A DNA stretch of 7,005 bases from Desulfocapsa sp. Its GTDB lineage: Bacteria; Desulfobacterota; Desulfobulbia; Desulfobulbales; Desulfocapsaceae. The notes under the pieces are model-generated. The model searched no databases. It was given only the letters and a program-made list of their open reading frames with translations, and was not told the origin of the DNA. A program made the position numbers and the translations under genes. Shown in pieces: positions 1 to 4,984 of this stretch (its first letter is position 1; every line of letters begins with the position of its first letter). The stretch is from positions 1 to 7,005 of the forward strand of contig JAOZTO010000131.1 of the NCBI GenBank assembly GCA_029942265.1, read 5' to 3'.

Positions 1-948
1 CTTACTCACGGAAGATTTAGACCAGCGTTCTTCTTTTATGTGACAGGTTCCTACGCATTGTCACCTATAATACATCAACGAAGTGTTACCTCAGAAAATC
101 GTTCCTATAATGACCTTATGAATGGCGATTTACGGCTATTTTCTACTATTCTGCTGTTGAGTGTTGCCTTGTCATTTGTGTTTCTTTCATTGCTTATTTA
201 TTTTCAAACAAGAGAAATTGTATTCTCATTTATCCCCATATGTTTTATTCCTTTGTCGCCATCTTTGACCAGTAATCTATTACAAAACTATATAGATAGT
301 CAGGAAATACCCCTTGTGTTATGGCTTTCCATTTGGGTTTTTTCATTTTTCATAGCCCAGACTTCAAAAAGTAGTGCCATTAGAAAGACATGGTGCATAA
401 TTGGTCTTGTATTCCTTGTGCTATCGTTCTTAACGAAAGAAACCACACTGATTGTGAGTGTTGCGCTATGCGTTACCAGCGCAATTCTGTTTCTAGTTAA
501 AAAAACTAAGTCGCCTTTTGGATCCGTCAAAAGATTGTCTATTCCTCTTGTTAATACTGCTGTTGCTATTATTTGTTCCATAGCTGTTTACAGTATTGTA
601 ACGATAGCTAAGCAGGGCTACGCAACTAATTATGCTATACAATCGATGGCTGATTTACAGCATGTACTCTTGGTTTTATGGGGAGCCTTGTCCAAATATA
701 CCCTAAACAATATATATGGATATATTCCAATTGTACTCTTTTTTGTTGTTTCTATTATTGAGAGAAAACGGAATATAAATGGCATACAGATGAAGTATCA
801 TGTCTCTTTGCTTCTCTTGTTACTGCTTCTTGCCTATGGGTTTCTATTGATTTTGGTGCCATGGAAACCGGTTCTTATTAAATATCTGTATCCCAGTGTG
901 TTTTTCTTTTCTTTTCTTTTGCTGTTGCATACTCCATTTCGTTGTTAA
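1..948 (+). CDS. Polytopic membrane protein, GT-C glycosyltransferase-like, N-terminal part (5' end outside window)
   Basis: The frame is open from base 1, so the gene starts upstream; the GTG at 40 is only an internal codon. The segment before it reads LTHGRFRPAFFFY, resembling the GRFRPxY signature near the N-terminus of many GT-C (PMT/ArnT-like) membrane glycosyltransferases. Counting from the GTG, hydrophobic helices lie at about 35-55, 61-75, 90-107, 117-132, 135-153, 168-188, 206-217, 228-240, 256-274 and 283-297. A K-E pair in SFLTKETT (about 129-136) and the late KYLYP motif also fit GT-C enzymes, which transfer sugars from polyprenyl-phosphate donors outside the inner membrane. No decisive catalytic residue is visible because the first loop is largely missing. 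The frame stops at 946-948, just after a TTTTC repeat tract, while the continuation is open in another frame. The stop is therefore probably a frameshift rather than the natural C-terminus. Family assignment is inference; that it is a polytopic membrane protein is clear. Confidence 0.7.
   Translation, partial: LTHGRFRPAFFFYVTGSYALSPIIHQRSVTSENRSYNDLMNGDLRLFSTILLLSVALSFVFLSLLIYFQTREIVFSFIPICFIPLSPSLTSNLLQNYIDSQEIPLVLWLSIWVFSFFIAQTSKSSAIRKTWCIIGLVFLVLSFLTKETTLIVSVALCVTSAILFLVKKTKSPFGSVKRLSIPLVNTAVAIICSIAVYSIVTIAKQGYATNYAIQSMADLQHVLLVLWGALSKYTLNNIYGYIPIVLFFVVSIIERKRNINGIQMKYHVSLLLLLLLLAYGFLLILVPWKPVLIKYLYPSVFFFSFLLLLHTPFRC
902..920 (+). repeat. TTTTC pentanucleotide tract at a frameshift
   Basis: Three full TTTTC units are followed by TTTT, preceded by one further T. 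The tract lies at the point where coding passes from the frame of base 1 to the frame of base 942. The required correction is +1 (mod 3). Removing one 5-bp unit or adding two gives exactly this, and so would insertion of a single T or a -1 ribosomal slip. The unit length is not a multiple of three, so copy-number change would switch the downstream half on or off. Confidence 0.7.
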
Positions 949-1565
949 CTCGGTGGGCAAAAGAAAGATATGGGGCTAAGGGTTCGTGTTGCTATGTTGT
1001 GATTGCGGCGTATATATTCCTATATTTTTCGTTTACCGGTAGTGCTGCAACGGATCGTAAGTATTGGGTGGAAACTGCAAATTATGGTGTTTCGATGGTC
1101 GATTCATTGGCAAATACTATTGCTGACGAAGTTGCTGCAAATCTGAATGAAGTACAGAATGTTTACACAGATTATGGTGAAAAAACTGCGTGGAGAAACT
1201 CTATTCCCTGGTCAAAGTTACACCTTATGCGTATCTTGAGCTTAGACAAAGGATACAATATGCTGAATAGAAATGGTGATGATCTCCTTCGTTATAAGAT
1301 GCCGCGTGCCGAACTATCTTCCTTTAGGTATGTACAAGGGAATAAATCGATTTATTTAAGTAACAGAAAGAAAGATCTGCATACAAAACTCTTTGACGCA
1401 GTATATCTCGGATGTAAAAAAACAGAGGAACCAGATCCTATTGTATTTATTCAGGAGTTGAATACATGTTATAACTTGATTGGAGAACGAATAGAGTATC
1501 ACAGTGAAGCAAATTTCCCTGAATTTTCGATGGTTAAATATTTACCCGGCAAGTGTGCCAACTGA
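942..1565 (+). CDS. C-terminal part of the frameshifted GT-C-like membrane protein
   Basis: This frame is open from base 882 and overlaps the end of the preceding reading frame. The nominal TTG start at 942 has no ribosome binding site, and the first in-frame ATG lies about 50 codons in, within clearly coding sequence. It is therefore best read as the rest of the upstream protein, not a separate gene. Joined through the TTTTC tract, the junction reads SVFFFSFAVAYSISLLTRW, a credible transmembrane helix ending in basic residues. Then comes one more helix (VVIAAYIFLYFSF) and a soluble tail of about 150 residues, presumably periplasmic. The joined protein would have about 519 residues within the window. 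The tail has no motif I recognise. It ends at a TGA at 1563-1565, five bases before the ATG of the next gene, which suggests an operon. It could be a pseudogene fragment, a phase-off allele, or the product of -1 frameshifting. Confidence 0.6.
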   Translation: MLTRWAKERYGAKGSCCYVVIAAYIFLYFSFTGSAATDRKYWVETANYGVSMVDSLANTIADEVAANLNEVQNVYTDYGEKTAWRNSIPWSKLHLMRILSLDKGYNMLNRNGDDLLRYKMPRAELSSFRYVQGNKSIYLSNRKKDLHTKLFDAVYLGCKKTEEPDPIVFIQELNTCYNLIGERIEYHSEANFPEFSMVKYLPGKCAN

Positions 1566-1570
1566 TTCGT

Positions 1571-1906
1571 ATGCCAAAATATATTATTCTGTTTCTTCCT
1601 GTTATTTTTTCAACTATTGCTCAAATACTGGTGAAATATTCTTCCGTCAGGGAGCTTAGAAGTTTTAGTTGGTATGCCGCAATAGGTTTAAGTCTTGCTA
1701 CATATGTTGTTGCATTTGCATTATATTCATTCGCATTGCGCTATTTTGATCTTAGTGTTGCAGGGCCCGTAAATACAATTTCCGTAATGCTGTTGGTTGT
1801 TGTCAGTGGTGTTGTTATTTGGGGGGAACCATTTGGCCTTCGTCAGACATGTGGGTTGATCTTAGGCATAATAGCTCTTTTTCTCTTGTTACCGGATTCC
1901 TTATGA
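1571..1906 (+). CDS. Small four-helix EamA/SMR-like membrane protein (possible lipid-linked sugar flippase subunit)
   Basis: A protein of 111 residues with four hydrophobic helices at about 4-22, 34-58, 62-84 and 91-108 and very short loops. This is the size and topology of SMR/EamA half-transporters such as ArnE/ArnF and EmrE. The first helix carries AQILVKYSS, like the A-Q-xx-L-K pattern at the end of helix 1 in that group. Helix 3 leads into WGEPFGLRQTCG, which resembles the conserved E-x(3-5)-R-Q-x-x-G step before helix 4. I chose ATG 1571 because the protein then begins directly at helix 1. A GTG at 1553 would add six residues and overlap the preceding stop; neither start has a clear Shine-Dalgarno sequence, which hints at translational coupling. 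Proteins of this type next to GT-C transferases often flip polyprenyl-linked sugars across the inner membrane, and that role is inferred from context. A drug exporter of the SMR type is the main alternative. Confidence 0.75.
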   Translation: MPKYIILFLPVIFSTIAQILVKYSSVRELRSFSWYAAIGLSLATYVVAFALYSFALRYFDLSVAGPVNTISVMLLVVVSGVVIWGEPFGLRQTCGLILGIIALFLLLPDSL

Positions 1907-1982
1907 CACGGTTTGTATAGATGGCGGCGAGAGCAACGTACCAAGGAGGGGCCCCACTTTTCTTGCAAATGATAGAGAGGTG

Positions 1983-2099
1983 ATGCCCTTGACTCGTGGC
2001 GCCGATTTTTTAAGCACATTAGGTATATTATCCGCAGCATTCGGTGTGGACAGGTCTTATTTTCCCAAAAAAAACCAAGAAGAGATGGCAGAAGCGTAG
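1983..2099 (+). CDS. Candidate small ORF, 38 residues, unknown function
   Basis: ATG 1983 is preceded by GAGAGGTG, a purine-rich ribosome-binding-like sequence, although the spacing of two bases after AGG is short. The peptide begins MPLTRGADFLSTLGILSAAF, continues GVDRSYFPKKNQ and ends EEMAEA. It has a hydrophobic middle and a charged, polar tail, so it looks more protein-like than the other frames in this region. The LSAAFGV stretch faintly recalls the AAFFGVQS pattern of DUF2970-type small proteins, but the membrane helix that follows in that family is absent. The same frame is open back to 1860 without another good start. It may be a remnant of a longer gene or simply chance; no function is proposed. 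Confidence 0.2.
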   Translation: MPLTRGADFLSTLGILSAAFGVDRSYFPKKNQEEMAEA

Positions 2100-2128
2100 G
2101 AGTCCAGTCCCTTGGGCGATTTACCCCC

Positions 2129-2188
2129 TTAAGTAGCATATTATATGGAACAAGATAGGGGGGTAGAATAGCTTGACAAATTGACAGT
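2129..2188 (+). repeat. Left terminal inverted repeat
   Basis: Starts TTAAGTAGCATATTAT and ends GACAAATTGACAGT. It carries two TTGACA hexamers (2173-2178 and 2181-2186), which could act as -35 elements pointing into the element. No good -10 follows at 16-18 bp. Confidence 0.7.
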
Positions 2189-2241
2189 TTTAAGCAAATT
2201 AAATGGTCTCTTTTTGGGAGGCTTTTTTTATGTAAAAAAAT

Positions 2242-2274
2242 GGGCGGTGAAGTTCTGCAAAACCTCACAGGCCC
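2242..2274. other. Strong stem-loop inside the inverted-repeat element
   Basis: GGGC (2242-2245) pairs with GCCC (2271-2274), and GTGAAGTT (2247-2254) pairs with AACCTCAC (2261-2268) with one A-C mismatch, around a six-base loop CTGCAA. About 11 of 12 possible pairs form. It is not followed by a T-run, so it is not a simple intrinsic terminator on the plus strand. It may be a structural part of the element or of an RNA transcribed through it. Confidence 0.45.
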
Positions 2275-2281
2275 TAACAAT

Positions 2282-2297
2282 GGATCTGTAAAGATCC
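2282..2297. other. Perfect 6-bp stem-loop with GTAA tetraloop
   Basis: GGATCT and AGATCC are perfectly complementary around GTAA, which is a GNRA-type tetraloop in RNA. It sits just inside the right inverted repeat, and together with the 2242-2274 stem it makes the whole element foldable into a branched structure. Confidence 0.4.
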
Positions 2298-2302
2298 TCT
2301 AC

Positions 2303-2369
2303 ACTGTCAATTTGTCAAGCTATTCTAAAAAAAACACCCCTATCTTGTTCCAGATAATGTGCGACTTAA
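2303..2369 (-). repeat. Right terminal inverted repeat
   Basis: Reverse complement of the left arm, with an A-rich insertion at 2328-2336 and three substitutions in the outer 17 bp. The unequal outer sequence suggests that the two arms have diverged since insertion. Confidence 0.7.
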
Positions 2370-2553
2370 CAGTTGTGTTGGATGTAGGCTGGTGGTGGCT
2401 TGTGCCTCCTATTCCACTCATCATGGTTAATCCTCCTTACGAGGCGTTTTGAAAGAGAGACATGATAACCGTTGGACTTTTGGAGTGTTATTGTGAAATC
2501 GGTCTACTCGACCGCTTCTGCCATTTACATAAGAGTATTCTATATTTATTTTC

Positions 2554-2582
2554 TTGACAGATTTTCAAGATATAATTATATA
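2554..2582 (+). promoter_or_regulatory. Sigma-70-type promoter for feoA, with palindrome over the -10
   Basis: A perfect -35 hexamer TTGACA (2554-2559) is followed after 17 bases by TATATA (2577-2582). A 12-bp perfect palindrome ATATAATTATAT (2570-2581) overlaps the -10. This AT-rich dyad could be an operator for a metal regulator, but it matches the Fur consensus only weakly, so no regulator is named. A second similar sequence, TCATAATTATAC (2619-2630), lies downstream in the leader. Confidence 0.55.
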
Positions 2583-2628
2583 GTTTAAGTTAGTCCCCCC
2601 TAAACAAGTATAGAGATTCATAATTATA

Positions 2629-2657
2629 CACAGGTGATCCTGAAAAACTACCCTGTG
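2629..2657 (+). promoter_or_regulatory. Leader stem-loop upstream of feoA
   Basis: CACAGG (2629-2634) can pair with CCTGTG (2652-2657). Alternatively, CAGG (2631-2634) can pair with the nearer CCTG (2639-2642). The two pairings exclude each other, and both lie 20-50 bases before the feoA start. It matches no riboswitch class I know, and short pairings like these can arise by chance. Confidence 0.25.
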
Positions 2658-2677
2658 ACTAGCCCAAGTGAGAGAGT

Positions 2678-2920
2678 ATGCCAAAGATAAATTTAAGGAA
2701 AATGCAAAAAGATCAAACTGGTACAATTAATGCTGTGAAAGTTTCCGGTGAGCTGGGTAGAAGAATTCGAGAAATGGGGCTGGTTCCGGGTACAAAAATC
2801 ACAATACAGGGTCATGCTCCCCTATATGATCCTATTGCCCTACGTGTGATGGGGAGTATCCTTACTTTGCGAAATAATGAGGCTGATTATATTGTTGTTG
2901 ATGTGGTTGATGAAGAATGA
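2678..2920 (+). CDS. feoA: FeoA-family ferrous iron transport accessory protein
   Basis: The protein has 80 residues, the usual length of a free-standing FeoA, a small cytoplasmic SH3-like beta-barrel that supports the ferrous iron transporter FeoB. Visible family features are an N-terminal stretch ending in GTI, the LGRRIREMGLVPGTKI block (about 26-41; L-x-R-x-x-x-M-G-x-x-P-G is the hallmark), the PLYDPIALRVMGS block (about 48-60), and a C-terminal LRNNEADYIVVDVV strand (about 64-77). ATG 2678 is preceded by GTGAGAGAG, a modest purine-rich ribosome binding site. The gene is transcribed alone from the promoter at 2554-2582. No FeoB follows. Instead a Gate-domain membrane protein ends convergently 17 bp downstream. 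Without FeoB in view it could serve a distant FeoB or another partner; the family call itself is firm. Confidence 0.9.
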   Translation: MPKINLRKMQKDQTGTINAVKVSGELGRRIREMGLVPGTKITIQGHAPLYDPIALRVMGSILTLRNNEADYIVVDVVDEE

Positions 2921-2937
2921 AGGAACCTTTCTTAGCA

Positions 2938-3915
2938 TCAAGCAGTCAGTAAAAAATAGATAAGACCCATCAACATCAAACTTCCAATGCGAAAGAGCTG
3001 ATTATACACGATCAGCTCTACAGCCATTTTGGGACGAAATATCCCAGCGTAATAGGGGAATTGGTGTCGAATAGCTCTCACTGGGGATGAAAGTATATTA
3101 CCCACTAGTAATGCTAAAATCAGTTCGCGGTAATTCATACTCCCTTCTTGTAACAATGCTCCTGCCACGGCTAATCCGGCAGTAAATTCTGCTGCAATAT
3201 GGAGTGTGATTATACTCATGGATTGTGGGGTCAGCCATGGCAGAAATGAGAGGTGTTCTGCCATGCCCTGTTCGAGAATTTCAAATATCCCAACCCTGTG
3301 CAGAAGAAATACAATGATATAAATAGGTACGGTATAACGGATGATTTTCCGAATCCGTTTTTTAAAGCGTTTCCAGCTTTTTTTGAGTGCTTCTTTCCAG
3401 ATAACTTCTGATTCTTTATGTGCAGGTATATCGTCATTACAGCTGTTTGACTTGTTGGTGTCTGGAAGGAGAAAACGACTGAGAATGACAATAAAAAGAG
3501 TGCGAAAAACAGCCGCCCCGAAGGTGATGGCGACATAGATAATTGCCGCACCTTTAATAAGTGGTGCGGTAATAAAAAACACAGTTGGAAGGTGAAGGAA
3601 GTAGGTTGGCAGACTGTTAAATAAATTGGAGAGAACGAGCTCTGTTTTATTGATCGTTTTTTTGTCGTAGGCTTCAGAAAGCATTGTGTTTGCTGTTACA
3701 CCAGAAAACAATGCAATGGAAAATGAGGCGCCTGCTGTCTCTGAAAGGTTACCAAACCTAATCAGAGGACGGGCGATAAGAGCTATCTTGCTAGTCCAAT
3801 TTAGTGCTTCTATAAAATTGGCAATAAGCAGACCAATTGATATAAACAGAATCAGACGAATAAGGGGCCAGATCAGGCTAGGCCAGAGCTGTGGTATTAT
3901 TTCGGTAATTTCCAT
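2938..3915 (-). CDS. Gate (nucleoside-recognition-like) domain integral membrane protein
   Basis: A protein of 325 residues with about eight to ten hydrophobic segments and two Gate-like halves. The first (about 55-106) includes GNLSETAGASFSIALFSG and the LVLSNLFNSLPTYF turn. The second (about 236-293) includes HIAAEFTAGLAVAGALLQ, then RELILALLVGNILSSPVRA. Between them is a charged cytoplasmic linker (about 152-190) rich in Lys and Arg. The Gate fold occurs in CNT-type nucleoside transporters, in the membrane part of FeoB, and in spore maturation proteins SpmA/SpmB. Here it stands alone, without a GTPase domain, so it is a probable permease of unknown substrate. It begins 23 bp after the stop of the periplasmic binding protein gene, with a weak ribosome binding site, so co-transcription and perhaps joint function are likely. 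Its stop is 17 bp from that of feoA, with no clear bidirectional terminator between. Iron, nucleosides or other solutes are all possible substrates. Confidence 0.75.
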   Translation of the reverse strand: MEITEIIPQLWPSLIWPLIRLILFISIGLLIANFIEALNWTSKIALIARPLIRFGNLSETAGASFSIALFSGVTANTMLSEAYDKKTINKTELVLSNLFNSLPTYFLHLPTVFFITAPLIKGAAIIYVAITFGAAVFRTLFIVILSRFLLPDTNKSNSCNDDIPAHKESEVIWKEALKKSWKRFKKRIRKIIRYTVPIYIIVFLLHRVGIFEILEQGMAEHLSFLPWLTPQSMSIITLHIAAEFTAGLAVAGALLQEGSMNYRELILALLVGNILSSPVRAIRHQFPYYAGIFRPKMAVELIVYNQLFRIGSLMLMGLIYFLLTA

Positions 3916-3938
3916 CGAGTTAGCAATTACTTACTCAA

Positions 3939-4850
3939 TTATTCTGCGGCCGGTGGTAATCCCTCTCTACTTTGCATTAAAATACTGCTAATCCGTTCTC
4001 TTTCATAACCTGCCTGATTTGTCACGTAGGAAGTCTGTTCTTGAGAGCGAATATTAGAGTCTTTATGGAAAAACCTTGAACGCTTGGCAATGAGTCGCTT
4101 CCATTGCTCAAAGTGTTCGTTAAAGAGTTTTTCAACAGTACCGTTTTTGACCAAACGGTAGAGTTTTTTGTTGATGGCTGGCATCTGCACTGCCAAAGGA
4201 GATTGTTTGTTAATTGCGATATGGAACGACTGAGTGGTAACAGGAGGATCAAGTATCGTAATGGCGTCTTCACCTTGCAAAAGTTTTGTATAAATAAGGG
4301 CGGTATACAAATCAACTATAAGATAATCAGCTTCACCGAGATTTAAGAGTTGCAGAGCACGTTCAAAAGCAACAAACTGAACAGTAAGTTTGTCTTTAAT
4401 AAAGGTATCAAATTGTTGCCCATAGCTTTCACCAATGTTTGAGACACCTTTTTTACCAATTAATGAATCCCAACGTCCGAATGGAAATTCTTTTCCTCTT
4501 TCAACTACGATCACTGTAGGTTGCGGGAGGTACGGAAGTGAAAAATCCATATATTTCGCACGTTCGTCATTTTTATATGCAGCTATAATCATATCCACGT
4601 CGCCACTTTTGCATTTTTCCTGAACCTGTTCCCAGTTTCCCTCGATGCGGATGTCATAGTCAAGTTTGAGTTCTGTCAGAATAGATTTTGTGATATCGGG
4701 TCCTATTCCCTTAAGTATATTATCGGCCTCCCATACGACAGGTGGAGATTTTGGATTCCCTGATGCAATGAAGGTTTCTGCTGCAAAACTATTTGAAAAG
4801 GACAGGCAGGCAATAAATAAAGAGGAGATAAACAGGGAATAATATTTCAT
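3939..4850 (-). CDS. Periplasmic solute-binding protein, family 3 (amino-acid-type)
   Basis: A protein of 303 residues with a typical Sec signal peptide (MKYY, hydrophobic core about 4-19, cleavage near SFAA/ET at residues 23-25). The mature part follows SBP_bac_3 order: an opening strand with SGNPKSPPVVWEAD (about 30-43), GIGPDITKSILTELKL (about 48-63), GDVDMIIAAYKNDERAKYMD (about 83-102) followed by FSLPYL, then the second lobe and GEADYLIVDL (about 172-181). ATG 4850 has a good ribosome binding site, GAGGT, five bases before the usual spacing limit. Family members bind amino acids or related small solutes and deliver them to ABC permeases, or act as sensors. No permease or ATPase gene is in the window; the next gene is the Gate membrane protein. 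A polar tail of about 50 residues after the last helix (from about 255) is longer than usual and unrecognised. Substrate cannot be read from the sequence. Confidence 0.85.
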   Translation of the reverse strand: MKYYSLFISSLFIACLSFSNSFAAETFIASGNPKSPPVVWEADNILKGIGPDITKSILTELKLDYDIRIEGNWEQVQEKCKSGDVDMIIAAYKNDERAKYMDFSLPYLPQPTVIVVERGKEFPFGRWDSLIGKKGVSNIGESYGQQFDTFIKDKLTVQFVAFERALQLLNLGEADYLIVDLYTALIYTKLLQGEDAITILDPPVTTQSFHIAINKQSPLAVQMPAINKKLYRLVKNGTVEKLFNEHFEQWKRLIAKRSRFFHKDSNIRSQEQTSYVTNQAGYERERISSILMQSREGLPPAAE

Positions 4851-4879
4851 AATACCTCAAATTTTTAGATTGAATGAAA

Positions 4880-4888
4880 ACTATAGCA
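4880..4888 (-). promoter_or_regulatory. Extended -10 promoter candidate for the binding-protein gene
   Basis: On the minus strand the sequence TGCTATAGT is an extended -10 (TGnTATAAT-like), about 30 bases upstream of the ATG. The -35 position is poor, which extended -10 promoters tolerate. Its placement just downstream of the dyad at 4897-4920 suggests control at this promoter. Confidence 0.35.
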
Positions 4889-4896
4889 GTGAGAGT

Positions 4897-4920
4897 TGTA
4901 CTCATTGCGCCAAGAGTACA
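4897..4920. promoter_or_regulatory. Inverted repeat, candidate operator or stem-loop upstream of the binding-protein gene
   Basis: Perfect 7-bp arms TGTACTC and GAGTACA are separated by ten bases. The dyad would cover about -24 to -47 relative to the extended -10 promoter, a common place for a dimeric regulator. It could also be a short hairpin downstream of sppA, but no T-run follows on the minus strand to make it a terminator. Confidence 0.4.
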
Positions 4921-4984
4921 CAGATACTAATCGATTTTTTAAAAACAGCAAACGTCAAAATAGAACATACTACAATCAAGGATA

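Larger units (their letters stand above)
2129..2369. mobile_element. MITE-like non-autonomous element with long terminal inverted repeats
   Basis: The left arm (2129-2188) and right arm (2303-2369) are inverted copies. The inner 25 bp (2164-2188 against 2303-2327) and a 16-bp block (2146-2161 against 2337-2352) match perfectly. A G-run on the left (2162-2163) faces an A-rich insertion on the right (2328-2336). The outer 17 bp (2129-2145 against 2353-2369) match with three mismatches. Identity stops abruptly beyond TTAAGT at both ends. The 114-base interior encodes no transposase. It holds two further hairpins (2242-2274 and 2282-2297). This is the pattern of a miniature inverted-repeat element derived from an insertion sequence by internal deletion. 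I cannot name the parent family, and no clean target-site duplication is visible, so the outer edges are uncertain by several bases. Confidence 0.65.
1907..2677. other. Long gene-poor region between the EamA-like gene and feoA
   Basis: No full-size gene is supported in these 771 bases. The longer open frames here (one on the minus strand covering 1843-2280, one on the plus strand at 2240-2452) cross the inverted repeats and have low-complexity, non-protein-like translations. The region contains a candidate 38-codon ORF (1983-2099), an inverted-repeat element (2129-2369), and the feoA promoter and leader (from about 2554). Bases 2370-2550 show only small stem-loops, for example CCTC/GAGG at about 2428-2440 and CGGTC/GACCG at 2500-2514. 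Neither is followed by a T-run good enough to call a terminator. Confidence 0.6.

Noticed and set aside
1943..1971. Perfect AAGGAGG Shine-Dalgarno sequence at 1943-1949
   Set aside because: The only ATG at a nearby distance (1969) opens a frame of four codons, so it serves no visible gene.
2173..2201. Possible promoter from TTGACA in the left inverted repeat
   Set aside because: No acceptable -10 hexamer lies 16-18 bases downstream of either TTGACA.
1843..2280. Open frame of 145 codons on the minus strand over the EamA gene end and the gene-poor region
   Set aside because: It overlaps a better gene, runs through the left inverted repeat and the internal hairpins, and its translation is Cys/His/Pro/Arg-rich without any recognisable pattern.
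2242..2297. Intrinsic terminator for the upstream operon
   Set aside because: The stems are good, but no T-run follows either of them on the plus strand.
2240..2452. Open frame of 70 codons on the plus strand reading through the right inverted repeat
   Set aside because: No ribosome binding site, crosses an inverted repeat, and the translation has no family resemblance; it is probably chance within the element and its flank.
2570..2630. Fur box upstream of feoA
   Set aside because: The two AT-rich sequences match only part of the Fur consensus by eye; naming Fur would be over-reading without a matrix score.
2554..2677. NiCo/czcD-type or other metal riboswitch upstream of feoA
   Set aside because: The conserved motifs of that class are not present; only short ambiguous pairings are seen.
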